The notes: generated by a model not told the origin, from the sequence alone. A stretch of DNA of 64,000 bases from Lacinutrix sp. (GCF_029238095.1 NZ_JAQWGS010000008.1:114275-178274), one strand, 5' to 3'. Positions 18,665-28,042 are shown, counted from the stretch's first letter. Numbers and translations are program-made.

Positions 18665-19306
18665 CTATTTTCTCCCAAAATCTGCAGGTATTTCTCCCCA
18701 AGCCTTAGTTTCCCATTTTACAATAGTAGTTTCATAATCATTTTCTTTTAGCCAAACCACAGCTCTATCGACCAAATCGTAAACAGGTTTATTTTTAATG
18801 TTTCGTTCTAATTTACTGTTACATGTTTTTTTTCGAACCCAACTCATCGCAGTTCTAGAATCTGTGTAAATAATACGATCGCTATCGTGTTTTTTTAAAA
18901 AACTTAAACCATGAACAAGTGCTAAAAACTCTCCAATATTATTTGTGCCTTCAGCAAAAGGTCCTTGAAAAAAAAGTTGTTTTTTAGTTTTAGTATCTAC
19001 ACCACGATATTCCATAATACCAGGATTTCCACTTGAAGCAGCATCTACAGCTATAGAATTATAATTTGGTTGTCCTATTTTTTTTAGTTGTGCTGCAGAT
19101 AATTCACTTTTAAAAGCTTTATTTTTTCCTGTATAGTCAAAATAATTGCCTTTTAAGGCTTCTTTAGCAGCTTCAAAAGTGGCAAACGATTTGTATTGCG
19201 CGCCTTCGTAATCCTTTATTTGCGCTTTACAATCATCCCAAGATTCAAAAACACCTCTATGATGTCCTTTCCAAACGGTGTAATATTTTTTTTTCTTTTT
19301 ACTCAT
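18665..19306 (-). CDS. rnhA: Ribonuclease H with N-terminal viroplasmin domain
   Basis: The 213 residues contain a lysine-rich start, then a viroplasmin/caulimovirus-type domain (KKYYTVWKGHHRGVFESWDD, to about residue 55) that binds RNA-DNA or dsRNA in eukaryotic RNase H1. The RNase HI fold follows, with catalytic acids in SIAVDAASSGNPG, NNIGEFLALVHGL and IIYTDSRTAMSW and a late Asp in the C-terminal part. It removes RNA from RNA-DNA hybrids. The ATG directly follows the stop of purN without spacing, so the two are co-transcribed. Its stop abuts the repaired stop of the convergent response regulator. Confidence 0.9.
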   Translation of the reverse strand: MSKKKKKYYTVWKGHHRGVFESWDDCKAQIKDYEGAQYKSFATFEAAKEALKGNYFDYTGKNKAFKSELSAAQLKKIGQPNYNSIAVDAASSGNPGIMEYRGVDTKTKKQLFFQGPFAEGTNNIGEFLALVHGLSFLKKHDSDRIIYTDSRTAMSWVRKKTCNSKLERNIKNKPVYDLVDRAVVWLKENDYETTIVKWETKAWGEIPADFGRK

Positions 19307-19873
19307 TTATTCTTTCAAAAGCCTATCAACCACTTTAGGAAAATGTTCCATCTCTAATTCATGAATTTTGGCTGCTACAGTTTCAGCAGAATCTGACGTT
19401 TTCACCTCGCATTTTGCTTGAAAAATGATAGCGCCTTCGTCATAATGTTCATTTACATAGTGAATAGTGATGCCAGTTTCAGTTTCTTTTTGGTTAACAA
19501 CAGCATTATGAACATGTATACCATACATGCCTTTTCCTCCAAATTTTGGGAGTAAAGCAGGATGCACATTTATCACTTTATTTGGGAAATGTTTCAAAAT
19601 GTGCTCTGGAAATTTCCAAAGAAAACCTGCTAAAACAATTAAATCTGGTCGAGCAGATTTTAAGATGTTTAGCACATCTTCGGTCTCTGTAAATGCTGTT
19701 TTGTTAAATGACAACGCACTTACTTTCAGTTTTTTACAACGATCTAAGACTTTGGCATGCGGATTGTTAGTTAGTACTTGAATAACAGACGCATTGTCGC
19801 TATTTTGAAAAAACCTTATTAAATTTTCAGCATTACTTCCGCTTCCGGACGCAAAAATTACTACACGTTTCAT
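19307..19873 (-). CDS. purN: Phosphoribosylglycinamide formyltransferase
   Basis: This 188-residue protein begins KRVVIFASGSGSNAENLI, the phosphate-binding loop of PurN. It carries the formyl-transfer residues Asn and His in KVINVHPALLPKFGGKGMYG and the Asp of HYVNEHYDEGAII. It transfers the formyl group of 10-formyl-tetrahydrofolate to GAR in purine synthesis. It is divergent from acpP across 182 nt, and the rnhA-like gene follows without a gap. Confidence 0.95.
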   Translation of the reverse strand: MKRVVIFASGSGSNAENLIRFFQNSDNASVIQVLTNNPHAKVLDRCKKLKVSALSFNKTAFTETEDVLNILKSARPDLIVLAGFLWKFPEHILKHFPNKVINVHPALLPKFGGKGMYGIHVHNAVVNQKETETGITIHYVNEHYDEGAIIFQAKCEVKTSDSAETVAAKIHELEMEHFPKVVDRLLKE

Positions 19874-20016
19874 TTTCTAGTATTCAATGTTAAATCTTCA
19901 AACAAAAAAAAGAATAATTATTAACAATTACGGGCTAAAACAGAAATTCCTCGAAATTAATTATTAACTTTCGAAGTCTTTTTTAATAGAAAGATGAGTT
20001 TTAAAATAAAGTTTTT

Positions 20017-20024
20017 TATTTTTG
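20017..20024 (+). promoter_or_regulatory. Bacteroidetes-type -7 box for the acpP-fabF-rnc operon
   Basis: TATTTTTG is an exact TAnnTTTG match 31 nt upstream of the acpP ATG. The -33 element is not obvious. Confidence 0.45.
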
Positions 20025-20055
20025 CCTCTTAATTAAAACTAAAAAAATTAAAATT

Positions 20056-20289
20056 ATGTCAGACATTGCATCAAGAGTAAAAGCGATAATCGTAGACAAA
20101 TTAGGTGTTGATGAAAACGAAGTTGTAACTGAAGCAAGCTTCACAAACGACCTAGGAGCAGATTCATTAGACACTGTTGAATTAATTATGGAATTTGAAA
20201 AAGAATTCGATATCCAAATTCCAGACGACCAAGCAGAAAACATTGCAACAGTTGGTCAAGCTGTATCATATATTGAAGCTGCAAAATAA
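20056..20289 (+). CDS. acpP: Acyl carrier protein
   Basis: This 77-residue acidic protein has the phosphopantetheine attachment motif [16 protein letters not shown], with Ser37 as the modified residue. It carries growing acyl chains in type II fatty acid synthesis. fabF starts 11 nt after its stop and rnc follows, so acpP leads a fatty acid / rnc operon. Confidence 0.98.
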   Translation: MSDIASRVKAIIVDKLGVDENEVVTEASFTNDLGADSLDTVELIMEFEKEFDIQIPDDQAENIATVGQAVSYIEAAK

Positions 20290-20300
20290 GCACTAATATT

Positions 20301-21551
20301 ATGGAACTTAAGCGAGTTGTAGTTACAGGTCTTGGCGCACTTACACCTATTGGCAATACCAAAGATGAATATTGGAATGCCTTAATTAGTGGGAAAAGTG
20401 GTGCTGCACCTATTACGTATTTTGATACTGAAAAGTTTAAAACAAAATTCGCTTGTGAGTTGAAAAACTTTGTCGCAACCGATTTTCTAGATAGAAAAGA
20501 GGCGCGAAAAATGGACAGGTTTACACAGTACGCAATGGTCGCATCTGATGAGGCTATTGCGGACTCAAACCTAAATTTAGATACCATCAACAAACTAAGA
20601 GTTGGTGTTATTTGGGGAGCAGGAATAGGAGGCTTGGAGACCTTTCAAATCGAAATGCTAAACTTTGCAGAAGGAGATGGAACACCAAGATTTAATCCGT
20701 TTTTTATCCCAAAAATGATTGCAGATATTGCACCTGGAAACATATCCATTAAAAATGGGTTTATGGGACCTAACTACACAACCGTATCTGCTTGCGCATC
20801 ATCTGCAAATGCGATGATAGATGCTTTAAATTATATTCGTTTAGGACAATGCGACGTTATTGTTACTGGAGGAAGTGAAGCTGCTGTAACTATAGCAGGG
20901 ATGGGTGGATTTAATGCTATGCACGCTTTGTCTACAAGAAATGAAAGTCCAGAGACAGCCTCGAGACCTTTTGATGGCACTAGAGATGGTTTTGTTTTAG
21001 GAGAAGGTGCTGGAGCTATTATTCTTGAAGAATATGAGCACGCAAAAGCGAGAGGTGCAAAAATTTATGCAGAAGTTGTAGGTGGAGGTATGTCTAGCGA
21101 CGCTTACCACATGACAGCTCCACATCCAGATGGCATAGGTGTTATTGCAGTTATGAGAAACTGTTTAGAAAACGCTGGTTTAAAACCTGAAGATGTAGAC
21201 CATATTAATACACACGGAACATCTACACCACTTGGTGATGTTGCCGAGCTTAAAGCAATTACTGAAGTTTTTGGTGAACATGCTAAAAACATCAACATTA
21301 ATTCTACAAAGTCTATGACTGGTCACTTGTTAGGTGCTGCTGGTGCTATAGAGTCTATTGCTTCTATTTTAGCAATGGAACATGGTATTGTGCCACCAAC
21401 AATTAATCACACGACTATTGACGAGAATATAGATTCTAGTCTAAACTTAACGCTTAACCATCCTCAAAAACGCGACATTAAAGTTGCTATGAGTAATACC
21501 TTTGGTTTTGGTGGACATAATGCATGTGTATTATTTAAAAAGTTAGATTAA
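20301..21551 (+). CDS. fabF: 3-oxoacyl-[acyl-carrier-protein] synthase II
   Basis: This 416-residue condensing enzyme has the Cys-His-His triad: Cys in TTVSACASSANAMIDAL, His in INTHGTSTPLGD and His in STKSMTGHLLGAAGAIE. It ends with the usual NTFGFGGHNACVLFKK segment. FabF elongates acyl-ACP with malonyl-ACP. It lies directly downstream of acpP, its substrate carrier, and 9 nt upstream of rnc. Confidence 0.98.
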   Translation: MELKRVVVTGLGALTPIGNTKDEYWNALISGKSGAAPITYFDTEKFKTKFACELKNFVATDFLDRKEARKMDRFTQYAMVASDEAIADSNLNLDTINKLRVGVIWGAGIGGLETFQIEMLNFAEGDGTPRFNPFFIPKMIADIAPGNISIKNGFMGPNYTTVSACASSANAMIDALNYIRLGQCDVIVTGGSEAAVTIAGMGGFNAMHALSTRNESPETASRPFDGTRDGFVLGEGAGAIILEEYEHAKARGAKIYAEVVGGGMSSDAYHMTAPHPDGIGVIAVMRNCLENAGLKPEDVDHINTHGTSTPLGDVAELKAITEVFGEHAKNININSTKSMTGHLLGAAGAIESIASILAMEHGIVPPTINHTTIDENIDSSLNLTLNHPQKRDIKVAMSNTFGFGGHNACVLFKKLD

Positions 21552-21560
21552 TACATTCGG

Positions 21561-22304
21561 ATGAAAAGCATTCGAAACATATTCTCTTCATCTAAAGAAA
21601 AAAAAGGAGAATTTTTCACTACTATTTCTCAAATTATAGGTTACAAACCAAAAACGATTAAACACTTTAAAACAGCGTTTACACATCGTTCTATGAATAT
21701 TAAAAACAGTAAAGGCCATATTGTAAATTATGAGCGTTTAGAGTTTTTAGGAGACGCTATGCTGAGTGCAGTAATAGCTCATCATTTATACATAGAAGTA
21801 CCAAGTGGAGACGAAGGCTACTTAACAAAAATGCGTTCTAAAGTAGTAAGTAGAGCGCATCTAAACGCACTGGGTCGGGATTTAAAACTTATAGGTTTAG
21901 TAGAAAGTAAAATTCCTAAAGGACAGTTTGGAGATAATATTCATGGCAACTTATTCGAATCTTTAGTAGGAGCTATATATCTTGATGGAGGATATAAAGC
22001 ATGCGAAAAATTTATTTACAAACGTGTTATTACGCCTTTTGTAGATATAGAACAACTCGAAGGAAAGGTTATTAGCTACAAAAGCTTATTAATAGAATGG
22101 TGCCAAAAGGAAAAAAAGACTTTCGATTATAATGTTTATGAAGATACAGGTAACGATAACATGCGTCATTTCTCCGTAAAACTATCCATAAACGATAAAA
22201 TTGTATCTAAAGGCAGAGCAACGTCTAAAAAGAAAGCAGAGGAAAAAGCATCAAAACGTGCTTTTTTTGTGTTTCAAAATCAAATTTCTAAAACTTTATT
22301 ATAA
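21561..22304 (+). CDS. rnc: Ribonuclease III
   Basis: The 247 residues contain the RNase III signature YERLEFLGDAMLSAVIAHHL near residue 55 and the second acidic site HGNLFESLVGAIYLDGGY. A C-terminal double-stranded RNA-binding domain ends with KGRATSKKKAEEKASKRAFF. It processes rRNA and other structured RNAs. It closes the acpP-fabF-rnc run; 148 nt of intergenic sequence without an ORF follow. Confidence 0.97.
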   Translation: MKSIRNIFSSSKEKKGEFFTTISQIIGYKPKTIKHFKTAFTHRSMNIKNSKGHIVNYERLEFLGDAMLSAVIAHHLYIEVPSGDEGYLTKMRSKVVSRAHLNALGRDLKLIGLVESKIPKGQFGDNIHGNLFESLVGAIYLDGGYKACEKFIYKRVITPFVDIEQLEGKVISYKSLLIEWCQKEKKTFDYNVYEDTGNDNMRHFSVKLSINDKIVSKGRATSKKKAEEKASKRAFFVFQNQISKTLL

Positions 22305-22452
22305 TTCGCTTTAGGTTTTTCTCTCAAAAAAAAATACAGTTATAACTACAACGTTTTCGTATTAAGTTCTTGTTAAGATTAACAAAACTAGGCACTTCGA
22401 ATCATTTTAAATACTATATTTACATTTATTTCAAAGTAGAAATGGTATATAT

Positions 22453-22941
22453 ATGGCAATTAAAAAACTTGTTTTAAACGATTTTTTTGAAGAAGAAAAA
22501 TTTTCTCTAATTGGTATTCACTGCACCATTGAAGATTATCGTTTAGCATTTTTGCTTAATAAAGCTTTAAATTTAAAATTAACAAGACAAGTCTACGATA
22601 TCGATAATAACAATCTACAAGCTAATTTTTCTATTTTCGAATGGGAAGACCATGCACAGTTTAAAACATGGAATTTAGTATCTAATACTTGTAAGGTAAC
22701 TTCAAACCAATTAGATAATAATACAAATTCACTATTTAGTTTAAACTCACCAGTAACAAAAACACACCATTTAGTGCCAGAATATGGTAAAGTAAATTAT
22801 TTGCTAAAAATAAATAATGAGTGCCATACCAATAAAGAAAAATTCATTTTAGAGAAAATACTTAAAATAGATCAAGTTATTACAGCTTACAGCATTGCTC
22901 AAGAAAGCTTAAAATCTAAAGATCAACTAATACTTAATTAA
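22453..22941 (+). CDS. IPExxxVDY family protein
   Basis: This 162-residue protein contains VPEYGKVNYLLKI near residue 100, the variant form of the IPExxxVDY motif that names this Bacteroidetes-specific family of unknown function. The position between rnc and pyk is the usual one. The last base of its stop is the first base of the pyk start (TAATG), so it is the leader cistron of a two-gene operon. No catalytic motif or membrane segment is visible. The constant link with pyruvate kinase hints at a regulatory role, but this is inference. Confidence 0.88.
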   Translation: MAIKKLVLNDFFEEEKFSLIGIHCTIEDYRLAFLLNKALNLKLTRQVYDIDNNNLQANFSIFEWEDHAQFKTWNLVSNTCKVTSNQLDNNTNSLFSLNSPVTKTHHLVPEYGKVNYLLKINNECHTNKEKFILEKILKIDQVITAYSIAQESLKSKDQLILN

Positions 22942-24368
22942 TGTTATCAAATAAGAAAACCAAAATAGTAGCGACCTTAGGTCCTGCAACAAGTTCAAAA
23001 AAAGTTTTAAAAGCCATGTTAGACGAAGGTGCTAACGTTTTTAGAATTAATTTCTCTCATGCAGATTATGCAGATGTAAAAGAACGTGTACAAATGATTC
23101 GTGAATTAAACGATGAATTTGGCTACAATGCCTCTATTCTAGCAGATTTACAAGGTCCTAAACTACGTGTAGGAGTCATGAAAGGAGAGGTTATTGTAAA
23201 TCCTGGAGACGAAATTATTTTTGCAACAGGAAAGCGTTTTGAAGGCACAAAAAAACGTGTTTACATGACCTACGATAACTTTCCTCAAGATGCTAAAAAG
23301 GGAGAACGCATTCTTTTAGACGATGGAAAACTAATTTTCGAGGTTATTTCTACAGATAAAAAAACCGAAGTTAAAGCTAAAGTGATACAAGGAGGACCTT
23401 TACGTTCTAAAAAAGGAGTTAACCTTCCAAATACAAATATTTCTCAACCAGCTTTAACCGAAAAAGATATTGAAGATGCCATTTATGCTTGCCAATTAAA
23501 AGTAGACTGGATAGCCTTATCATTTGTACGTCATGCAGAAGATTTAATGGTATTACAAGAATTAATAAAAGAACATAGCGACCATAAAATTCCAATTATT
23601 GCTAAAATAGAAAAACCAGAAGGTGTTGCAAACATCGATAAAATTGTTGCCTATTGCGATGGTTTAATGGTTGCTAGAGGCGATTTAGGAGTAGAAATTC
23701 CAGCAGAAGAAGTACCATTAGTACAAAAGCAATTAGTATTACGTGCTAAAAAAGCAAGAATACCTGTAATAATTGCCACACAAATGATGGAAACCATGAT
23801 AGACAGCCTTACACCAACGCGTGCAGAGGTAAACGATGTAGCAAACTCTGTAATGGATGGAGCAGATGCTGTAATGCTATCTGGTGAAACTAGTGTTGGT
23901 AAATATCCTGTAGAGGTTATTAGACAAATGGCAAGTATTATACGTAGTGTTGAAAATAGTGATTTAATTAAAGTACCACACGAGCCACCAACGGTTAGAA
24001 CTAAACGTTACATAACAAAATCTATATGTTATCATGCTGCGCTTATGGCGAATGAGATTAATGCCAAAGGAATCTCTACACTAACAAATAGTGGTTACAC
24101 AGCGTTTCAAATTTCGGCATGGAGGCCAAAATCTCACATCTTTGTATTTACATCTAACAAACGTATTTTAACGCAACTCAACCTACTTTGGGGAGTTAAA
24201 GCTTTCTATTACGATAAGTTTGTAAGTACAGACGAAACCATAGAAGACGTAAACAAAATGGCTCAAGACATGGGTTACCTTAAAAAAGGAGACATGCTCG
24301 TAAGTTTAGCTGCTATGCCAATTCAAGAAAAAGGTATGGTAAATACATTGAGAGTTACAGAAATTTAA
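22941..24368 (+). CDS. pyk: Pyruvate kinase
   Basis: This 475-residue enzyme opens with KTKIVATLGPATSSKKVL and includes NVFRINFSHADY, the ADP/Mg loop and the active-site signature IPIIAKIEKPEGVANIDKIV with the catalytic Lys. MVARGDLGVEIPAEEVPLVQ and IIATQMMETMIDSLTPTRAE follow. It makes ATP and pyruvate from PEP in glycolysis. It is translationally coupled to the IPExxxVDY gene and followed by a repeat-like element and a terminator. Confidence 0.98.
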   Translation: MLSNKKTKIVATLGPATSSKKVLKAMLDEGANVFRINFSHADYADVKERVQMIRELNDEFGYNASILADLQGPKLRVGVMKGEVIVNPGDEIIFATGKRFEGTKKRVYMTYDNFPQDAKKGERILLDDGKLIFEVISTDKKTEVKAKVIQGGPLRSKKGVNLPNTNISQPALTEKDIEDAIYACQLKVDWIALSFVRHAEDLMVLQELIKEHSDHKIPIIAKIEKPEGVANIDKIVAYCDGLMVARGDLGVEIPAEEVPLVQKQLVLRAKKARIPVIIATQMMETMIDSLTPTRAEVNDVANSVMDGADAVMLSGETSVGKYPVEVIRQMASIIRSVENSDLIKVPHEPPTVRTKRYITKSICYHAALMANEINAKGISTLTNSGYTAFQISAWRPKSHIFVFTSNKRILTQLNLLWGVKAFYYDKFVSTDETIEDVNKMAQDMGYLKKGDMLVSLAAMPIQEKGMVNTLRVTEI

Positions 24369-24400
24369 CTGTCATTCTAAACGTCGTGAAAAATTCTTTT

Positions 24401-24495
24401 GTGGCGTTTGCATGCAACGCGCTTTCCGCTATATCTTTTTTTGCCATTTATGGCAGCAAAAAAAGGATGTCGCATCAATCGCTAACGCAAACTAA
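24401..24495. repeat. Imperfect palindromic intergenic element downstream of pyk
   Basis: The 282-nt gap 24369-24650 has no ORF. It holds a nested palindrome: TTTTTTTGCCA (24436-24446), a TTTA loop and TGGC-AGC-AAAAAAA (24451-24464). This is flanked by GCGCTTTCCGCTATATC on the left and GGATGTCGCATCAATCGC on the right, with outer GCGTTTGC / GCTAACGCAAAC similarity. I recall closely similar text in intergenic regions of other flavobacteria, so it may be a dispersed REP-like element. Only one copy is in this window. Confidence 0.45.
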
Positions 24496-24516
24496 GGATA
24501 GTAATAATATATAAAG

Positions 24517-24545
24517 ACCAGTTATAATTTTGTAGCTGGTTTTTT
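24517..24545 (+). terminator. Rho-independent terminator of the pyk operon
   Basis: The stem ACCAGTTAT / GTAGCTGGT has two G-U pairs and a 6-nt loop and is followed by TTTTT. Confidence 0.7.
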
Positions 24546-24650
24546 GATTGAAATTAAAATTATTTAGGACTTTAGTTTAACGTTCTTTTGTAAAAATCTT
24601 TTTTATCAAGCGTTAAACTAAGTTCGAATTGCTTTTAAACCACCAAATTA

Positions 24651-25751
24651 CTAAAACCCAAACTTCAACTGCACACTAACACTCTTATTTTCTACTATTT
24701 TAGTCTTTTTTTCTGTGTTTAAATTAGAAAGCGAAATACCTAATAAACGTACAGAGTTATTCATTTTTTCTTGGTATAGTAAGTCTTTTGCTGTTTCCAA
24801 TATAACAGCTTTATCTGCAATAAAATATGGCAATGTTTTACTACGTGTTTGTAAGGTAAAGTCGCTATATTTTATTTTAAGTGTTATGGTTTTACCTGCT
24901 ACTTTACTTTTGTTTAAACGTCTAGAAACTTCTTCTGCAATATGTTCTAGTTTTTCAAGCATAAAAATTTCACTAGACAAGTTCTCGTTAAAGGTACGTT
25001 CTGCAGCTAAGCTTTTACGTATGCGATTTGGTTTTACTTCGCTATTATGTATGCCTCTAACAATGTAATAATAGTACTTCCCAGATTTGCCAAAGTATTG
25101 CTCTAAAAACTCTAAAGATTTAGACTTTAAATCTAATCCTGTAAAAATGCCTTTTTGATACATTTTTTCTGCAGTAACCTTGCCAATACCATGGAATTTT
25201 CTAACATCTAACTGTTCTAAAAATCCTAAAACTTCTTCAGGGTTTACTGTTTTTTGTCCGTTTGGCTTATTGTAATCACTGGCCACCTTTGCAATAAATT
25301 TATTAATAGATATTCCTGCAGAAGCTGTTAAACCAACTTCCTTAAAAATACGCGCTCTAATCTCTTCTGCAATTAAAGAGGCACTTGGATTCCCTTTTTT
25401 GTTTTCGGTAACATCTAGGTATGCCTCATCAAGCGACAAAGGCTCAACTAACTCTGTGTAATCAAAAAAAATAGTTCTTATTTGTTTAGAAATTTCTTTG
25501 TAACGCTCAAATCGAGGTCTTACAAATAGTAACTCTGGACATAAACGTCTTGCTATTACTCCACTAATAGCACTACGTACTCCAAACTTTCTGGCTTCGT
25601 AACTTGCAGCACTTACAACACCTCGAGTTCCACTACCACCAACTGCTAATGGTTTACCTTTAAGTTCTGGATTATCCATTTGCTCTACAGAAGCGTAAAA
25701 CGCATCCATATCTACGTGAATTATCTTTCTTATTGGTAAATTGTTTAGCAT
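24651..25751 (-). CDS. dinB: DNA polymerase IV (Y-family)
   Basis: The 366 residues show the two Y-family acidic motifs: HVDMDAFYASVEQMDNPEL near the N-terminus and PLSLDEAYLDVT near residue 105. RGVVSAASYEARKFGVRSA and a little-finger region follow (NRIRKSLAAERTFNENLSSE). The polymerase bypasses damaged template with low fidelity. The C-terminus has no clear beta-clamp peptide that I can name. It is divergent from the CYTH gene with 43 nt between starts. Confidence 0.95.
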   Translation of the reverse strand: MLNNLPIRKIIHVDMDAFYASVEQMDNPELKGKPLAVGGSGTRGVVSAASYEARKFGVRSAISGVIARRLCPELLFVRPRFERYKEISKQIRTIFFDYTELVEPLSLDEAYLDVTENKKGNPSASLIAEEIRARIFKEVGLTASAGISINKFIAKVASDYNKPNGQKTVNPEEVLGFLEQLDVRKFHGIGKVTAEKMYQKGIFTGLDLKSKSLEFLEQYFGKSGKYYYYIVRGIHNSEVKPNRIRKSLAAERTFNENLSSEIFMLEKLEHIAEEVSRRLNKSKVAGKTITLKIKYSDFTLQTRSKTLPYFIADKAVILETAKDLLYQEKMNNSVRLLGISLSNLNTEKKTKIVENKSVSVQLKFGF

Positions 25752-25794
25752 GATGTAAATTTAGGCATTAAATGTAAATTGAAATGCTTTAATT

Positions 25795-26262
25795 ATGATT
25801 GAAATTGAACGTAAATTTTTAGTGACTTCTCAAGATTTTAAAAAAGACGCACATAATAACTATAAGATAATTCAAGGTTTTTTAAGCACCAATAAAAAAC
25901 GAACAGTTCGTGTAAGAATAAAAGGAGAAATAGGATTTTTAACTGTAAAAGGTGCTTCTTCTAAAAATGGATTATCAAGATTTGAGTGGGAAAAAGAAAT
26001 CTCTATGGAGGAAGCTCTATCGTTATTAAAACTTTGTAAAAAAGGCATAATCGATAAAATACGATATGAAGTTAACGTTGGAAAACACACCTTTGAAATA
26101 GATGAGTTTTTTGGAGATAATACAGGCTTAATTATAGCAGAAGTAGAGCTAAACTCTGAAAAAGAATCTTTTTCAAAACCAGATTGGTTAGGGAAAGACG
26201 TTACTGGAGATATAAAATATTATAATTCTCAATTAAGTAAAACACCATTTTGTAAATGGTAA
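25795..26262 (+). CDS. CYTH domain protein (inorganic triphosphatase-like)
   Basis: This 155-residue protein starts with the ExExK motif MIEIERKFLV that defines the CYTH fold. It continues with alternating basic and acidic strands (TVRVRIKGEIGFLTVKG, HTFEIDEFFG, LIIAEVEL) that line a triphosphate tunnel with metal-binding acids. Related bacterial proteins hydrolyse inorganic triphosphate or, rarely, make cAMP. No second domain is attached. The activity is inferred as triphosphatase. Confidence 0.88.
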   Translation: MIEIERKFLVTSQDFKKDAHNNYKIIQGFLSTNKKRTVRVRIKGEIGFLTVKGASSKNGLSRFEWEKEISMEEALSLLKLCKKGIIDKIRYEVNVGKHTFEIDEFFGDNTGLIIAEVELNSEKESFSKPDWLGKDVTGDIKYYNSQLSKTPFCKW

Positions 26263-26276
26263 TTTGGTTTAAAACC

Positions 26277-26310
26277 AAAAAAAACCACAACTCGCGTTGT
26301 GGTTTTTTTT
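26277..26310. terminator. Bidirectional terminator between the CYTH and Kbp-like genes
   Basis: A perfect 15-bp stem, eight A plus CCACAAC paired with GTTGTGG plus eight T, has loop TCGC. It sits between convergent genes. Confidence 0.9.
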
Positions 26311-26326
26311 ATTGTATTAGATTTTT

Positions 26327-26812
26327 CTAGTCTAAAGCTGGAATACGTAATACTTGACCTGGATAAATTTTATCTGGATGCTCAAGCATTGGTTTATTTG
26401 CTTCAAAAATAACAGGATATTTCATGGCATTACCATAAAATTTCTTTGCAATTTTACCTAAAGTATCTCCACTTACTACAGTATGAAACTGTGCTTCTGG
26501 CTCTACGTTTTCAACTGTCATTTGGTCTTCTACAGTAGCGATACCATTACTGTTACCAACAACTAATATTGCTTTCTCACGTGTAGCTTGATCGTAAGCT
26601 AATCCAGAAATAGTTGCTGCGTCACCACTTATATGTACGCTTAAACCTTCAACTTTTAAGTCTAAGTCTCCTATTGTTTCTTCTAGTTTTCTTGCAGCTG
26701 TAGCTTCTGCTGCTACTTTTGCTTCTGCAGCCTCAGCAGCTTCTTCAGCATCTGTTTTTCCTATACAAAAAACTTTGGCTCCTGCATTTTTAATGAATGA
26801 AAATAATCCCAT
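26327..26812 (-). CDS. kbp: BON-LysM protein, Kbp/YgaU-like potassium-binding protein
   Basis: These 161 residues align by eye with E. coli Kbp (YgaU): the start MGLFSFIKNAGAKVF, an alanine/glutamate-rich linker, a BON domain (about 50-100) and a C-terminal LysM domain. The LysM domain has HTVVSGDTLGKIAKKFYGNA and EANKPMLEHPDKIYPGQVLR. E. coli Kbp binds K+ in the cytoplasm. There is no signal peptide here, so a cytoplasmic location is likely despite the LysM. It is convergent with the CYTH gene across a strong terminator. Confidence 0.9.
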   Translation of the reverse strand: MGLFSFIKNAGAKVFCIGKTDAEEAAEAAEAKVAAEATAARKLEETIGDLDLKVEGLSVHISGDAATISGLAYDQATREKAILVVGNSNGIATVEDQMTVENVEPEAQFHTVVSGDTLGKIAKKFYGNAMKYPVIFEANKPMLEHPDKIYPGQVLRIPALD

Positions 26813-26921
26813 AATTTGTATTTGTTTTATTTGTTAATATTACTACTGTAAAGTTGGATAAAATCTAAATCAATTGTAACTTATCCATCTTATTATAATC
26901 ATAAAACTCGACAAAAAGCAA

Positions 26922-26960
26922 AAAGAAACTGCTTAAAGCCTTTTTTTAAGCAGTTTCTTT
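26922..26960 (-). terminator. Rho-independent terminator after the 26976-27932 lipoprotein gene
   Basis: A 16-bp perfect stem, AAAGAAACTGCTTAAA / TTTAAGCAGTTTCTTT, has a 7-nt loop and lies 15 nt past the stop codon at 26976. Confidence 0.8.
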
Positions 26961-26975
26961 GTTTTTTAAAAGCAT

Positions 26976-27932
26976 TTATACTTGATTACGTGTGTTTTCT
27001 CTACTGTTTTCTTTTTTGTTAGTATGCTGTACTCTTTTCTTTAAAGCAGATGTTTTAGACTTGTCTATGATGGCCCCTTCTTTTAAATACTTTATATAAC
27101 CTCTACCAGTAAACTGGTAAACAGTTCCAGAGTTTGGATGTAACAACTCTATTCTTTGGTCGTTAATAACACTCAATTCAAAAAACTCGTTATCAAAATA
27201 ATCGTAGTCTAGAGTTAGTGTTTTAAGGTAAATGTTTCCAATAGTATTTCCTACTCCATAACTTCCTGTATAGTCCCAATATAAATTATTTGGATTAACA
27301 CCATTTGGATCTTGAGAACTTCTAAATATATTATCATTCCCACCAGATAAAAATTGTAAGAAGTTTTCATTATCAAATTCATTTAATGCGCCATAACTAC
27401 TTGTGTATGTTTTTTCCCAAGCTTCGTATTCTTGCATGAAATATTGAATATTATCGTAAAAAACATAATCGTAATCGAAATTAGAACGCTGGTATCCATT
27501 TAAAAAATAAGAGGTATCATTAAACGGATTGTATAACTCAATCGTGTTATTATCTATTTGGTATACATCAAAACTATCGTTACCATCAATATCGTGGTCG
27601 ATGTCTAATATCATGTTGTAAGCATTATAATAACCAATTGGTATCCCAAAACCGTTGCCTTGACTTCCTATACCAACTAAATTGTTATTGGCATAAAGTG
27701 TTCCGTTTCTAAAAGACACTGTAAAGGCAATTTGTAAAAAAGGCGATTCTCCATACCCAATAGTCTCATTTATATCTACATACCATAACTCATAAGCATT
27801 TAGTAATTGATTAATTGTTATTGCTGGTGTTGGGTTAACAACATAGTCGTCTTCGACTATAACTTCTGTATAACAAGACGTTAACATGGTTGCCATTAAG
27901 GCAAATACTGAAAGTAATTTTACTGTCTTCAT
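26976..27932 (-). CDS. Conserved lipoprotein of unknown function
   Basis: This 318-residue protein has a lipoprotein signal with lipobox LTSC (MKTVKLLSVFALMATMLTSC, Cys20), so it is probably anchored in the periplasm or on the surface. The mature part is rich in Asn, Asp, Tyr and Phe and contains two similar halves, each with an ELY/ELLHP-type strand followed by a tyrosine-rich stretch (NNTIELYNPFNDTSYFLNGY and QRIELLHPNSGTVYQFTGRG). This suggests an internal duplication of a beta domain. The C-terminus is basic. I do not recognise a function. Confidence 0.75.
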   Translation of the reverse strand: MKTVKLLSVFALMATMLTSCYTEVIVEDDYVVNPTPAITINQLLNAYELWYVDINETIGYGESPFLQIAFTVSFRNGTLYANNNLVGIGSQGNGFGIPIGYYNAYNMILDIDHDIDGNDSFDVYQIDNNTIELYNPFNDTSYFLNGYQRSNFDYDYVFYDNIQYFMQEYEAWEKTYTSSYGALNEFDNENFLQFLSGGNDNIFRSSQDPNGVNPNNLYWDYTGSYGVGNTIGNIYLKTLTLDYDYFDNEFFELSVINDQRIELLHPNSGTVYQFTGRGYIKYLKEGAIIDKSKTSALKKRVQHTNKKENSRENTRNQV

Positions 27933-28034
27933 AATCGTTTCGTTTTAGGGATTGATATTTTATTAATTTCAAAAGCTATGCCAAAGTAATTAAGTGTCTA
28001 TATATCAGTATTTTAATGACAATTAATAATTGCG

Positions 28035-28042
28035 TAATTTTG
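28035..28042 (+). promoter_or_regulatory. Bacteroidetes-type -7 box for gpsA
   Basis: TAATTTTG is an exact TAnnTTTG match 56 nt upstream of the ATG. The hairpin at 28061-28080 would then lie inside the 5' leader. Confidence 0.42.
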
